Source: DASRLE01 sp964558455 (lineage in GTDB: Bacteria; Verrucomicrobiota; Verrucomicrobiia; Limisphaerales; Palsa-1400). Taken from it: a DNA stretch of 64,000 bases. A model generated the notes under the pieces. The model was not told the origin of the DNA, ran no database searches, and worked only from the letters and a program-made list of their open reading frames with translations. The stretch is taken from NCBI GenBank assembly GCA_964558455.1, contig CAZLEE010000001.1, positions 1 to 64,000 on the forward strand. The letters run 5' to 3'. Position numbers and translations under genes: made by a program. Position 1 is the first letter of the stretch. Every line of letters starts with the position of its first letter. Of the stretch, positions 42,102-51,449 are shown piece after piece.

Positions 42102-42553
42102 CCGGCTGTTCCCGCAAAACAGGGACGCGGATGGCGGCAGGACTGTTCCTCCTCAGTTCGACAGTCCTGAACGCGGCCGGGGAGACGCCCGGAGCTGCCC
42201 AGGCCGCGACCTTGCCCGATGCGGGGGCGTCGGTCGTGCGGGTATGCGGGGCGTTTTGCCTGGTGGTGGCGTTGTTTTTGGCCGGAGTCTGGCTGTTCCG
42301 CAACTGGCAGAAATTTGCCATTCGCAAAAACGGCGGGGCAAAACTGGCTTTGCTGGAAGCGAAATCGCTGGGACAGCGGCAGGCCATTTACGTGGTGGGT
42401 TATCAACAACAACGCCTGTTGCTGGCGACGTCGCCGGCGGGGGTGACCCTGATCAGCCATCTGCCGGATGCGGACGAAGAGGAACCGAAACCCGGCGGCA
42501 CGAGCGTGGGTTTCACCGAGGTTTTGCAACACGTCTTGAGCAGGAAGCAATGA
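42098..42553 (+). CDS. fliO: Flagellar export protein FliO
   Basis: 151 residues. N-terminal signal-like segment (MAAGLFLLSSTVLNAAG), a membrane helix (VVRVCGAFCLVVALFLAGVWLF, residues about 45-68) and the conserved cytoplasmic domain LALLEAKSLGQRQAIYVVGYQQQRLLLATS. FliO helps assemble the FliP ring. Overlaps fliN and fliP by ATGA. Gene order fliNOPQR is standard. Confidence 0.9.
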   Translation: MTGCSRKTGTRMAAGLFLLSSTVLNAAGETPGAAQAATLPDAGASVVRVCGAFCLVVALFLAGVWLFRNWQKFAIRKNGGAKLALLEAKSLGQRQAIYVVGYQQQRLLLATSPAGVTLISHLPDADEEEPKPGGTSVGFTEVLQHVLSRKQ

Positions 42554-43371
42554 ACCCGCCCGATTCCAATTTTTGCCCGTCCCTCCGCCGCTGCCTGCGG
42601 GGCGGGGTCTGGTTGCGCCGGGGATTGCTGCTGGGGCAGTTGCTTTTTTGCGCGGGCGCCCATGCGCAGTCCGCCACCAACGCCCTCGCCAATACCAATG
42701 CCTTCAATTTGAGCCTGAGCCTGAACAGCGGGGCGCAGGGCGGGGATGTGGACGGAGCCATCAAGATCATGATCATCATGACCTTGCTCACCCTGGCGCC
42801 GTCGATCATTCTATTGACAACCTGTTTTACGCGCATCGTGATTGTGCTCTCCTTCGTGCGCTCGGCCCTTTCCCTGCAAGGAACGCCGTCCAGCCAGATC
42901 ATCATCGGGCTGTCCTTGTTCCTGACGTATTTCATCATGGAGCCGGTTTGGACAAAAGTGGACCGCGATGCGCTGGAGCCGTACCGGGCCGGGCAAATTA
43001 CGAGCGCCGTGGCCTTGGACAGGGCGACGGTACCGTTGCGGGCTTTCATGCTCAAGCAAACGCGGCCAAAGGATGTGGAACTGTTTGTGGCCCTGGCCAA
43101 GACCGGGCCGATGGCGCCTGACAAACTGCCGCTGAAGATCGTGATCCCGAGTTTCATCATCAGCGAGTTGCGCACCGCCTTTCAGATGGGTTTTCTGCTT
43201 TTCGTGCCATTTGTCCTGATTGACCTGGTGGTGGCGACCGTGCTGATGAGCATGGGGATGATGATGATGCCGCCCATGACCATTTCGATGCCCTTGAAAA
43301 TCCTTTTGTTTGTTTTGGTGGACGGCTGGCATTTGGTGGTCAGCTCCATCATCCAAAGTTTCGGAACCTGA
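42550..43371 (+). CDS. fliP: Flagellar export gate protein FliP
   Basis: 273 residues from ATG 42550; the reading frame is open further upstream to 42085 but that part overlaps fliO. Signal peptide (RGLLLGQLLFCAGAHAQ), then helices LTLAPSIILLTTCFTRIVIVL and IIIGLSLFLTYFIMEPVW, the conserved ISELRTAFQMGFLLFVPF, and a C-terminal helix with SMGMMMMPPMTISMPLKI. FliP forms the central pentamer of the export gate. Overlaps fliO (ATGA). Confidence 0.97.
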   Translation: MNPPDSNFCPSLRRCLRGGVWLRRGLLLGQLLFCAGAHAQSATNALANTNAFNLSLSLNSGAQGGDVDGAIKIMIIMTLLTLAPSIILLTTCFTRIVIVLSFVRSALSLQGTPSSQIIIGLSLFLTYFIMEPVWTKVDRDALEPYRAGQITSAVALDRATVPLRAFMLKQTRPKDVELFVALAKTGPMAPDKLPLKIVIPSFIISELRTAFQMGFLLFVPFVLIDLVVATVLMSMGMMMMPPMTISMPLKILLFVLVDGWHLVVSSIIQSFGT

Positions 43372-43375
43372 TGCC

Positions 43376-43645
43376 ATGAACCCTGAATTTGCCACGGAAT
43401 TGCTCAAGAACCTGATGTTTGTCGCGGTGACCCTGGCCGCGCCGGTATTATTGACAGCGTTGGTGGTGGGACTGGCCATCAGCATTTTCCAATCCGTCAC
43501 GTCGATTCAGGAGCAGACGCTGACCTTTGTGCCGAAGGCGCTGGCGATCGTGGCCTTGCTGGTGGTGATGATGCCGTGGATGTTGCGCACTCTGATTGAG
43601 TTCACGACCTCGGTCATTCAAAAAATGCCGCAAATGGTGCAGTAA
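43376..43645 (+). CDS. fliQ: Flagellar export gate protein FliQ
   Basis: 89 residues, two membrane helices: FVAVTLAAPVLLTALVVGLAISIF and FVPKALAIVALLVVMMPWML, joined by QSVTSIQEQTLTF, the FliQ signature. Start set at ATG 43376, five bases after the fliP stop. Part of the FliPQR ring through which substrates pass. Confidence 0.97.
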   Translation: MNPEFATELLKNLMFVAVTLAAPVLLTALVVGLAISIFQSVTSIQEQTLTFVPKALAIVALLVVMMPWMLRTLIEFTTSVIQKMPQMVQ

Positions 43646-43653
43646 GGGGCAAC

Positions 43654-44415
43654 ATGAGCGAGTTGATGTATGGCATGATGGTCTTCCTGAGGGTGAGTGC
43701 CTTGCTGGCGGTTTTCCCGGTTTTTTCAACGGCCAATTTTCCCGTGCAACTGCGTCTGGCGCTCGGGGTGTTGCTGGCCGTGCTGATCGTTCCCTCCCTC
43801 CCCCAAGGCATGGCGGAACCGCGGGATGTGTGGGGATGGATGGGACTGATGACAATGGAAGTGGGGGTGGGTTTGTTGTTTGGATTTATCAGCCGGATGG
43901 TTTTTTACGCGTTGGACATGGCAGGGGCGATCATCACGTCGGAGATGGGATTGCAACTGCCTTCGAGCATGAATCCGATGAGCGGGTCGGAAGTGACGAC
44001 GCCCGGGTTGATGCTGTATTACCTCGCGGCGATGCTGTGGTTGAGCCTCGACCTGCATCACTGGCTGCTGGTTGCGCTGGTGAAAACCTATCAATGGCTG
44101 CCCATCGGCGGGGCGCATTTGAACGCGATGGGGCTGGCCGATGTGCTGGCGCGGACCAGCCAGATTTTTGTGATTGCGCTGCAAGTGGCGGCGCCGGTGA
44201 TGGCGGTGTCATTCATCGTCTCGCTCGTTTTCTCGGTGCTGGGTCGGGCGGTGCCGCAGATGAACGTTTTCCAGGAAAGCTTTGCCGTGCGCATTCTGGC
44301 CGGGTTGAGCGTTTTCGGGCTGACGCTGCAATTAATGTCGCAGCACATCATCAACAATTTAAGGCGGTTGCCTGAGGACGTGCTAAACGTGGCCCAAATT
44401 TTTGGAGCGCACTAG
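43654..44415 (+). CDS. fliR: Flagellar export gate protein FliR
   Basis: 253 residues with about six membrane helices (VFLRVSALLAVFPVFSTANFP at the start; LGLQLPSSMNPMSG-like region with SEMGLQLPSSMNPMSGSEVT; VAAPVMAVSFIVSLVFSVLG; LSVFGLTLQLMSQH). FliR completes the FliPQR export gate. It starts nine bases after fliQ. Length matches the family. Confidence 0.96.
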   Translation: MSELMYGMMVFLRVSALLAVFPVFSTANFPVQLRLALGVLLAVLIVPSLPQGMAEPRDVWGWMGLMTMEVGVGLLFGFISRMVFYALDMAGAIITSEMGLQLPSSMNPMSGSEVTTPGLMLYYLAAMLWLSLDLHHWLLVALVKTYQWLPIGGAHLNAMGLADVLARTSQIFVIALQVAAPVMAVSFIVSLVFSVLGRAVPQMNVFQESFAVRILAGLSVFGLTLQLMSQHIINNLRRLPEDVLNVAQIFGAH

Positions 44416-44426
44416 AACGGAATCAA

Positions 44427-45512
44427 GTGAGCGAACACAGCGGCGAAAAAACAGAGCAGGCCACACCGAAGCGGCTGGAGGAGGCCTATAACAAGGGCCA
44501 AATCGCGCGCAGCCGCGAGGTGCAGACGGCTTTTGTATTGGTCGCTGCCTTGGTGGCCCTGGCTTTTTCGGGCGGCGAAATGTGGCGGATTTTGACTCAT
44601 ACCCAGGTGTCGATCCTGGGCCATCTGCACGACATTCCCCTGTCTGTCGGCACCATTCAGGCCTATGCCATCCAAAGCTCCCTCGTCTTCGGAACCTGTG
44701 TCTGGCCGATCCTGACCGCGACGGTGCTGGCGGGTTTGCTGGCCGGGGGCATCCAAACGCGTTTCCGCACCACGCCGGAGGCCCTGAGCATCAATTGGGA
44801 GCGGCTCAATCCGGTGGAAGGGTTCCATCGCCTCTTTTCCTTCCGGTCGGCGGTGCCCACGTTGATCAACATCATCAAACTCGGGGTCATCATTATATTG
44901 ACCTATAACGTGATCCGCGACGTCCTGGCGGACCCGATTTTCTACACATCAGTCGATATAGCAAGAATTGCCGGATTCATGGCGGAATCTTCCTTTCGCA
45001 TCATCATCCGGGTCTCCGCCGTGCTGGTGATTTTGGCTGCGGCCGACTATGCGTATCAATTTTGGCAAAATAATCAGGACATGAAGATGACCAAGGAAGA
45101 GGTCAAGGAAGAGACCAAAAACACCGAAGGCAACCCGCAGATAAAAACGCAGCGCCGCCGCCGGGCGCTATCGGCCGCCAAACGCAAGATGCTTGCGGAA
45201 ATCCCTAAGGCGGATGTGGTTGTGGTTAATCCAACCCATATCGCGGTTGCATTGCGTTATGACCGGAAGACGATGCGAGCGCCCAAAATTGTGGCCAAGG
45301 GAAGCCGTTTAAACGCCCTGCGCATCCGCGAAATTGCGCAGGAACACCAGGTGCCAATTGTGGAAAATGTGCCGTTGGCCCGGCTGATGTTTAAGTACGG
45401 CCGGGTGGGTGGCGAGATTCCTGCTGAACTGTACGCCGCAGTCGCTGAAGTGTTGGCGTGGGTCTATCGCGTCAATGCCTATCGGTATTACCGGGAAGCG
45501 GCGAATAACTGA
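44427..45512 (+). CDS. flhB: Flagellar export switch protein FlhB
   Basis: 361 residues, starting at GTG 44427. Cytoplasmic start EHSGEKTEQATPKRLEEAYNKGQ, four membrane helices, and the cytoplasmic switch domain with autocleavage motif NPTH at residues 268-271. FlhB reads the FliK signal to switch export from rod/hook to filament proteins. It follows fliR by 11 bases. The C-terminal domain is complete. Confidence 0.97.
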   Translation: MSEHSGEKTEQATPKRLEEAYNKGQIARSREVQTAFVLVAALVALAFSGGEMWRILTHTQVSILGHLHDIPLSVGTIQAYAIQSSLVFGTCVWPILTATVLAGLLAGGIQTRFRTTPEALSINWERLNPVEGFHRLFSFRSAVPTLINIIKLGVIIILTYNVIRDVLADPIFYTSVDIARIAGFMAESSFRIIIRVSAVLVILAAADYAYQFWQNNQDMKMTKEEVKEETKNTEGNPQIKTQRRRRALSAAKRKMLAEIPKADVVVVNPTHIAVALRYDRKTMRAPKIVAKGSRLNALRIREIAQEHQVPIVENVPLARLMFKYGRVGGEIPAELYAAVAEVLAWVYRVNAYRYYREAANN

Positions 45513-45526
45513 GGCAAAGAAGTAAA

Positions 45527-47632
45527 ATGGTGCAACCGAACGCTAAGAAATCGAATATAGTGGGGTTATTCAAGAATGGCGACGTCCTGCTGGTGGGGGC
45601 GTTGTTTGTCACCATTCTGTTGATGATCCTTCCCATTCATCCCCTTTTATTGGACGGGTTTCTGGCCATCAGCATCGCCTTGTCCCTGCTCGTTTTGCTT
45701 TCGATCCTCTATGTGAAGGAGCCGGCCGACTTCACCAGTTTCCCGACCATGCTTCTGTTCATCACCCTGTTCCGGCTTTCTTTGAACATCGCCTCGACGC
45801 GCCTGATTTTGCTGGATGGATACGCGGGCCATATCATTGAAGCCTTCGGCAATTTCGTGGTGCGGGGGAATTACGTGGTTGGGCTGGTCATCTTTTTGAT
45901 CCTGGTCCTGATTAATTTCATCGTCATCACGAAGGGCGCGGGGCGCATCGCGGAAGTGGCGGCGCGGTTCACCTTGGACGCGATGCCGGGCAAGCAAATG
46001 GCGGTTGACGCGGAATTGAACGCGGGCCTGATCAACGAGGTCGAGGCGCGGCGACGCCGGCGGAAAGTGGAGCAGGAGGCGGATTTTTACGGGGCGATGG
46101 ACGGCGCGAGCAAATTCGTGCGCGGGGACGCCATTGCGGCGATTCTGATTACTTTAATCAACGTGTTGGGCGGATTCGCCATCGGCATCATGCAAAAGGG
46201 GATGACGGTAAGCGAATCATTGCAACGATTCACACTGCTCTCAATCGGGGACGGCCTGGTTTCGCAGATTCCGGCCCTGATCACTTCGACGGCGGCGGGT
46301 ATTTTGGTGACACGGGCGGCGGCCAAGGAGGAACTGGGTTCGGAACTAACCAAGCAACTGCTGGGGTATCCGCGGGTCCTGGCCATCCTGACTGTCATGC
46401 TGGTGGTGTTTGGCATCGTGCCGGGGCTGCCGATGATTCCGTTTTTCTTCCTGGCCGGCATTACCGGGTTTCTGGCCTACAACCTGCGCGGGGCGGAAGC
46501 CTTGGTCAAAACGGCGGGCGGCGCGGATGTTAAAGGAGACGCAAAAGGGGAGGCGGGAGGCACGGGCAAGGCGGCGGGCGCGACGGGCGAAAAACTCGAA
46601 TCCCTTCTTACCTTGGACGCGCTTCAGATCGAATTAGGATTCCGTCTGGTCAACCTGGCGGATGTGCGCAAAGGAGGGGATCTGCTGGAGCGGGTGACAG
46701 GAGTGCGAAAGACTTTTGCCCAGGAAATGGGCGTGATCGTGCCGCCCATCCGCTTGCGGGATAATTTGCAATTGGAGCCGAATCAATATCGTTTTCTGCT
46801 CAAGGGAAATTGCGTGGCGCAGGGGGAACTGATGCCGGATCACTGGCTGGCCATGAACGCCACCAACAGCAAGACCGTGCTGAAAGGCGTGCCAACGGTG
46901 GAGCCGGTCTTCAAGCTGCCGGCCACCTGGGTGACGGATGTGGAGCGCAAAAACGCCGAGATTAGCGGTTACACCGTGGTGGACGCCTCGTCCGTGCTCG
47001 TGACGCATTTGTCCGAAACCGTGAAACGGAACTGCCACAACATATTGACCCGCCAGGATGTGCAGAACCTTTTGGACAATTTGAAACAGACCCATCCGAC
47101 CGTGGTGACGGAATTGATCCCGGCGCAATTGAACGTGGGCCAGGTGCAGCGGATTTTGCAGAATCTTCTGGCCGAGGGAATATCGATTCGCAATCTGGCG
47201 GGGATTTTGGAAAAGGTGAGCGATTACGCGGCGATGACCAAAAACCCGGATGAATTGTCCGAATACGCGCGGCGGGCCTTGGGACCGCAGATCATCAAAC
47301 CGTATCAAGCCGACAACGGGAGCTTGCAGGCCATCACCCTCGACCCGCGGCTGGAGCAGCAGATCGCGCAGGGCATGAGCAAGACGCCGACGGAAATCAG
47401 TCTGATGATGGAACCGAAACTGGCGCAGCATGTGGTGGAGACGCTTTCACAAAAAATTCAACAACTGCTGACTGCGGGACAGGCTCCGGTGGTCATGTGC
47501 GCCCCGCAAATCCGGCTGGCTTTCCGCCGGTTTTTTGAAACGACGTTCGCGGATTTGACCGTGTTGTCCTACGCGGAGGTGCCGTCGCGGGTGCAAATAC
47601 AAAACGCCGGCATCGTGACTTCGTTGGAATAA
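45527..47632 (+). CDS. flhA: Flagellar export gate protein FlhA
   Basis: 701 residues. Eight N-terminal membrane helices (FLAISIALSLLVLLSILY, YVVGLVIFLILVLINFIV and others), the FHIPEP-type segment AEVAARFTLDAMPGKQMAVD with DAELNAGLI, and a cytoplasmic domain from about residue 355 that docks FliJ and chaperone complexes and ends SRVQIQNAGIVTSLE. The linker is Gly/Ala/Lys-rich (GDAKGEAGGTGKAAG). Follows flhB by 14 bases. Confidence 0.98.
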   Translation: MVQPNAKKSNIVGLFKNGDVLLVGALFVTILLMILPIHPLLLDGFLAISIALSLLVLLSILYVKEPADFTSFPTMLLFITLFRLSLNIASTRLILLDGYAGHIIEAFGNFVVRGNYVVGLVIFLILVLINFIVITKGAGRIAEVAARFTLDAMPGKQMAVDAELNAGLINEVEARRRRRKVEQEADFYGAMDGASKFVRGDAIAAILITLINVLGGFAIGIMQKGMTVSESLQRFTLLSIGDGLVSQIPALITSTAAGILVTRAAAKEELGSELTKQLLGYPRVLAILTVMLVVFGIVPGLPMIPFFFLAGITGFLAYNLRGAEALVKTAGGADVKGDAKGEAGGTGKAAGATGEKLESLLTLDALQIELGFRLVNLADVRKGGDLLERVTGVRKTFAQEMGVIVPPIRLRDNLQLEPNQYRFLLKGNCVAQGELMPDHWLAMNATNSKTVLKGVPTVEPVFKLPATWVTDVERKNAEISGYTVVDASSVLVTHLSETVKRNCHNILTRQDVQNLLDNLKQTHPTVVTELIPAQLNVGQVQRILQNLLAEGISIRNLAGILEKVSDYAAMTKNPDELSEYARRALGPQIIKPYQADNGSLQAITLDPRLEQQIAQGMSKTPTEISLMMEPKLAQHVVETLSQKIQQLLTAGQAPVVMCAPQIRLAFRRFFETTFADLTVLSYAEVPSRVQIQNAGIVTSLE

Positions 47633-47638
47633 ATTTTT

Positions 47639-48745
47639 ATGGAACCGACCTCATTCACCGCCGCGTCCGCGGAAGAAGCCGTGGCCCAAATCCGGGAGAA
47701 ACTCGGGCCGCAGGCGGTGGTGTTGAGCGTGAGACGTCTGCCGCCGAACGGTCTGGCGCGTCTCTGGCAGAGGCCGATGATGGAAGTGATGGCGTGCAAG
47801 CCGGAGGAACCGGCCGGGGAACAAGGGGAACACGGGGAACAAGGATTATTTTCTGATGCGCTGGCCGAATTCCGGCAGCAACTGGAGGAGATCAAGCAAC
47901 AAGTGGCAAGCCGCCCGGCCTCGGAAACGGCGCTGGCGGAGGAACCCGAGGAAGACGGGAGCCAGTGGCGGGTGGGGGCGATGTTGCGCAAAAGCGGTTT
48001 GCTTTCCCTCCACGCCCAGCAGGTGGTGGACCGGTTGCAAACGCAATTCGGGGAAATCCCGCCCTCCAACCTGGGCCGGGAGATCGAATGTGCGCGGGAG
48101 GTGCTGGAAGCTTTGTGGCGCAAGGCGCCGCCGGTGGAGGCGAACTCGATTCATGTCCTGATTGGCCCGCCGGGATGCGGCAAGACGACCTATTTGAGCA
48201 AATGGTTGACACAGGCGGTTTTGGTGGATGGACGGCTGGCGCGGGTCTGGCGGCTGGACGGGGCGACGGCCAACATGGCGGAATCGCTCAGCGTCTATAG
48301 TGAAATTTTGGGTGTGCCCGCCGAGCGGACGTGGCAGGCGGGAATGGGGCCTTTGAGCGAGGACATCGGATTCATCGACTTGCCGGGAGTGGACTGGAAG
48401 AAACCGGCGGCGGTGCGGGAACTGGCCGCTCAAGTCAGGCGATTCGGCCCGGTGCGGGTTCATCTGGTGTTGAACGGGGCCTACGATGTTTCAATTTTGC
48501 TCGCGCAAATCCGGGCGTTTTCGGAACTGGCCATCGCCGATTTGGTGGTGACGCATCTGGATGAAGAATCTTCCTGGGGAAAGATTTGGAATCTGGTATT
48601 GGGAACAAATTGCTCCATCCGCCACTTCAGCGCCGGGCAAAATGTTCCGGGGGATTTGTGCGAAGCGTCGGCCAGGATGATTTTTGCCCGGCAATTCCCC
48701 GTAAAACAAACTGGCAACGGATTTGCTCACCAACCGACGGGGTAA
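47639..48745 (+). CDS. flhF: Divergent SRP-type GTPase FlhF
   Basis: 368 residues. FlhF places flagella in polar or patterned arrangements. N-terminal EAVAQIREKLGPQAVVLSVR matches the B domain; the G domain has G1 GPPGCGKTT at 176-184 but the G2 insertion-box DTYR is replaced by DGATAN, G3 reads DLPGVD instead of DTAGR, and G4 is THLDE instead of TKLDE. Nucleotide binding may remain while hydrolysis or dimerisation is changed. No flhG follows. A proline/glutamate stretch (KPEEPAGEQGEHGEQG) links the domains. Confidence 0.85.
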   Translation: MEPTSFTAASAEEAVAQIREKLGPQAVVLSVRRLPPNGLARLWQRPMMEVMACKPEEPAGEQGEHGEQGLFSDALAEFRQQLEEIKQQVASRPASETALAEEPEEDGSQWRVGAMLRKSGLLSLHAQQVVDRLQTQFGEIPPSNLGREIECAREVLEALWRKAPPVEANSIHVLIGPPGCGKTTYLSKWLTQAVLVDGRLARVWRLDGATANMAESLSVYSEILGVPAERTWQAGMGPLSEDIGFIDLPGVDWKKPAAVRELAAQVRRFGPVRVHLVLNGAYDVSILLAQIRAFSELAIADLVVTHLDEESSWGKIWNLVLGTNCSIRHFSAGQNVPGDLCEASARMIFARQFPVKQTGNGFAHQPTG

Positions 48746-48751
48746 TCGAAT

Positions 48752-48997
48752 ATGAAATCATTATTGTTAATGGGCGGGCTGCTTGGTTTCACCATAGGGT
48801 GGCTTTTTAGCTGGGCGGAGAACGGCTCGGAATCGGTCTGCCTGTGGCATGCCTGTCTGGCGGCTTATCTTACGGCGATGCTGATGAAGTGGTGGGGCGC
48901 CGCCTGGCGCAAGGGCCTGGTGGAGGCCATGCGCGAACGTCAAGTCACCCACCGTCCGGTCAATATTTCCACTCTCCCCAAGGCGAATAAATCATGA
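48752..48997 (+). CDS. Small membrane protein in the flhG position
   Basis: 81 residues with two hydrophobic helices (LLLMGGLLGFTIGWLFSW and ACLAAYLTAMLMKWWGAAW) and a basic tail (WRKGLVEAMRERQVTHR). It lies between flhF and fliA, where flhG/fleN is usually found, and its stop overlaps fliA by ATGA, so it is translated as part of the operon. I do not recognise a family. The tight packing argues that it is real. Confidence 0.7.
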   Translation: MKSLLLMGGLLGFTIGWLFSWAENGSESVCLWHACLAAYLTAMLMKWWGAAWRKGLVEAMRERQVTHRPVNISTLPKANKS

Positions 48998-49818
48998 GCG
49001 CAACCCACCCCGAAATGGCGACGGCAATCACGGACGAGCTTCCTGGAAATCAACGGGAGCTTTGGCTTCGTTACGCCAAGGCTGGAGCCGGCAGTGATTC
49101 CGAAAACAACCTGATCCAGCAATATCTCCCCCTCGTGAAAACGGTGGTGGGACGGCTGGCCATGACCTTGCCCGCGCATGTCAACAACGACGATTTGTAT
49201 AGCGCAGGATTGGTCGGCCTGCTCAACGCCGTGCGGCGGTTCGACCAGAAATGCGGGTGCTCGTTTGAGCATTACGCGCGCACACGCATCCGCGGGGCGA
49301 TTCTGGACGAATTGCGGCGCATGGATTGGGTGCCGCGGTCAGTGCATGAAAAAGCCAAAAAAGTGGCGGTCGCCATGCAGGATTTGTCGCAGCAGCATGG
49401 ATGCGTTCCTTCGGACGCCCAGATGGCCAGGGAGTTGAACATGTCCCTGGAAGATTACGAGGAATTGCTGGAGGAAATCCGGCCGGCCGCGTATGTGTGC
49501 CTCGATTCTTTGCAGGAAGAGAGCGGAGAATCCGGCGGGGCGAATTACGATATGATCGCCGACGAAGGACAGATCAACCCGCTCGATGGCGTGGCGACGC
49601 GGGAAATGGCGCAGATGATTGAAGAACGGCTGCTGCAATTGCCGGAGATGCAACGAAAAGTGCTGGCGCTTTACTACGTGGAAGATTTGCGACTGCGGGA
49701 AATTGCCGAGGTGTTTGGCGTGACGGAATCCCGCATCTGCCAGATTCACGCCAAGGCCATCCTGGCGCTGAAAGCGCTGCTTAAGGAGCAGGAACCCGAG
49801 GCGTTTAGCCATCCTTGA
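48994..49818 (+). CDS. fliA: Flagellar sigma factor sigma-28 (FliA)
   Basis: 274 residues. Region 2 (LIQQYLPLVKTVVGRLAMTLP, DLYSAGLVGLLNAVRRFD, FEHYARTRIRGAILDELR) with the sigma-28 motif RMDWVPRSV, region 3 and region 4 (LPEMQRKVLALYYVEDLRLREIAEVFGVTESRICQIHA) are intact. It transcribes late genes such as flagellin. No FlgM gene is visible in the window. It overlaps the small upstream ORF by four bases. Confidence 0.97.
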   Translation: MSATHPEMATAITDELPGNQRELWLRYAKAGAGSDSENNLIQQYLPLVKTVVGRLAMTLPAHVNNDDLYSAGLVGLLNAVRRFDQKCGCSFEHYARTRIRGAILDELRRMDWVPRSVHEKAKKVAVAMQDLSQQHGCVPSDAQMARELNMSLEDYEELLEEIRPAAYVCLDSLQEESGESGGANYDMIADEGQINPLDGVATREMAQMIEERLLQLPEMQRKVLALYYVEDLRLREIAEVFGVTESRICQIHAKAILALKALLKEQEPEAFSHP

Positions 49819-49824
49819 TTTGCC

Positions 49825-50697
49825 ATGATTGTTCTTCTTGGCGTATTCATAGTCCTTGGCTCGGTTTGCGGCGGGTTCATCATGGCCGGCGGCCACCCGG
49901 CGGCGTTGATGCATTTGTCCGAACTGGTCATCATTGCCGGCGCGGCGCTGGGCGCCCTGGTGGTGATGTCCCCCTCCAAGGTTTTGGTTGACTTGTCCAG
50001 ACAGGTGGCCGGCACGCTCAAAGGATGTCCCTACAGCAAGAAGTCCTACGAAGATTTGTTCAAGGCGCTCTACGAGTTGTTCATGATGGGACGGCGGAGC
50101 GGAATGGTGGCGCTGGAAGATCATGTCATGAGTCCCGAATCCAGCACGATTTTCAGCAAATACCCGTCGTTCCAAAAAAATCGTCGCGCCATTGAATTTC
50201 TTTGCAACGGGTTGCGCCCGATCATTGACGGCAAAATCAAGCCGGACCAGCTCAAACTGCTGTTGGAAATCGAGGTGGAAGCGATGGACAACGAACTCGA
50301 AAGGCCGGTGGGGGTGTTGACCAAGGCGGCGGATGCCATGCCTGGTTTCGGAATTGTGGCGGCGGTGCTCGGCATCGTTATCACGATGGCTTCCATTGCG
50401 GGTCCCATTGAACAAATCGGCACGAAGGTGGCCGCCGCGCTGGTGGGAACGTTTCTTGGTATTTTTCTGTCCTACGGATTCATGAACCCCCTGGCCGTGA
50501 ACATGGAATTCGTCAACATGGCGGAAATGGCTTACATCCGCTGCATCGCGGCCTCGGTGGTGGGCTTTGCCAACGGCATGTCGCCCATCATGGCGGTGGA
50601 AGTGGCGCGGCGGGGCTTGAGCAGTGAAGTCAAACCGACCGCCGACGCCTTGGAAACGATGCTGAAAGCATCAGTGCAGCCGGCGCCGGCCAAATAA
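49825..50697 (+). CDS. motA: Flagellar stator protein MotA
   Basis: 290 residues, four membrane helices: IVLLGVFIVLGSVCGGFIMAG, HLSELVIIAGAALGALVVMS, and two after the large cytoplasmic loop (GFGIVAAVLGIVITMASI, VAAALVGTFLGIFLSYGFMN). The loop has GRRSGMVALEDHV, and the PFGPxP-like proline of helix 3 is seen in GPIEQIG. Proton-type (MotA) is more likely than PomA because of the long MotA-like loop. Immediately precedes motB. Confidence 0.96.
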   Translation: MIVLLGVFIVLGSVCGGFIMAGGHPAALMHLSELVIIAGAALGALVVMSPSKVLVDLSRQVAGTLKGCPYSKKSYEDLFKALYELFMMGRRSGMVALEDHVMSPESSTIFSKYPSFQKNRRAIEFLCNGLRPIIDGKIKPDQLKLLLEIEVEAMDNELERPVGVLTKAADAMPGFGIVAAVLGIVITMASIAGPIEQIGTKVAAALVGTFLGIFLSYGFMNPLAVNMEFVNMAEMAYIRCIAASVVGFANGMSPIMAVEVARRGLSSEVKPTADALETMLKASVQPAPAK

Positions 50698-50702
50698 AAC
50701 AA

Positions 50703-51431
50703 ATGAGCAAGAAAGGCGGTCATCATGGCGGAGCGTGGAAGGTCGCATACGCGGACTTTGTCACGGCGATGATGGCGTTGTTCATGGTGCTTTGGCTGAC
50801 ATCGCAGGATCAGCGGATCAAGGAAGCGGTGGAACGGGCGTTTAGAAATCCGTTCATGTCCGTGACCAAGGAATCGACGGGCGTGATCCCGGTCAAGGAT
50901 ACGCAGGCGCTCAAATCCCAATCGGGAAATTTTGATTCCTCCTCGGCGGTCGAACTGGCCATGTTGCGGCGGTTGAACCAGGATTTGTTAAAGTCCCTGC
51001 AAAGCCAGGAGGATAAGGACGACAGTCCGGTGCAGTTGGAAATGACGCCGGATGGGATTTCGATCAACGTTTTTGACCGGGCGCGCAAGCCCATCTTTGA
51101 GCCGCAATCCACCAAATTCACCGCCTACGGGGACTGGGTCTTCTCGACCCTCGCGTGGGAGATTGCGCGTTACAGCAATCTGGCGGTTGAACTGGAGGGG
51201 CACACCGAAAGCGGCTGCCCGGCAATCCGCCGGGATTACGGGGAATGGGAGATTTCGACCGACCTGGCCAACGCGGTGAGGCGGAAGCTTTTGGAGCACG
51301 GGGTGGCGAGTTTGCAGGTGAAAAAAGTGGCCGGCTACGGTTCGACCAGACCCATGCCCAACGCGGACATGGCGGCGGAGATCAACCGCCGCGTCACTGT
51401 TTTGCTCAATGTCCGGTCGGCGAATTTATAA
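50703..51431 (+). CDS. motB: Flagellar stator protein MotB
   Basis: 242 residues. One membrane helix with the proton-carrying Asp18 in YADFVTAMMALFMVLWL, a plug-like segment, and a C-terminal OmpA-like peptidoglycan-binding domain (LEGHTESGCPA, DLANAVRRKLLEHG, VAGYGSTRPM). N-terminal MSKKGGHHGGAWKV is typical. Follows motA by five bases. Confidence 0.97.
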   Translation: MSKKGGHHGGAWKVAYADFVTAMMALFMVLWLTSQDQRIKEAVERAFRNPFMSVTKESTGVIPVKDTQALKSQSGNFDSSSAVELAMLRRLNQDLLKSLQSQEDKDDSPVQLEMTPDGISINVFDRARKPIFEPQSTKFTAYGDWVFSTLAWEIARYSNLAVELEGHTESGCPAIRRDYGEWEISTDLANAVRRKLLEHGVASLQVKKVAGYGSTRPMPNADMAAEINRRVTVLLNVRSANL

Positions 51432-51449
51432 CTGTCACACAATCACGTC

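Noticed and set aside
42085..42549. Longer upstream start for fliP
   Set aside because: The extra 155 residues are out of frame with the real fliO and have no FliP-like sequence; ATG 42550 gives a normal signal peptide.
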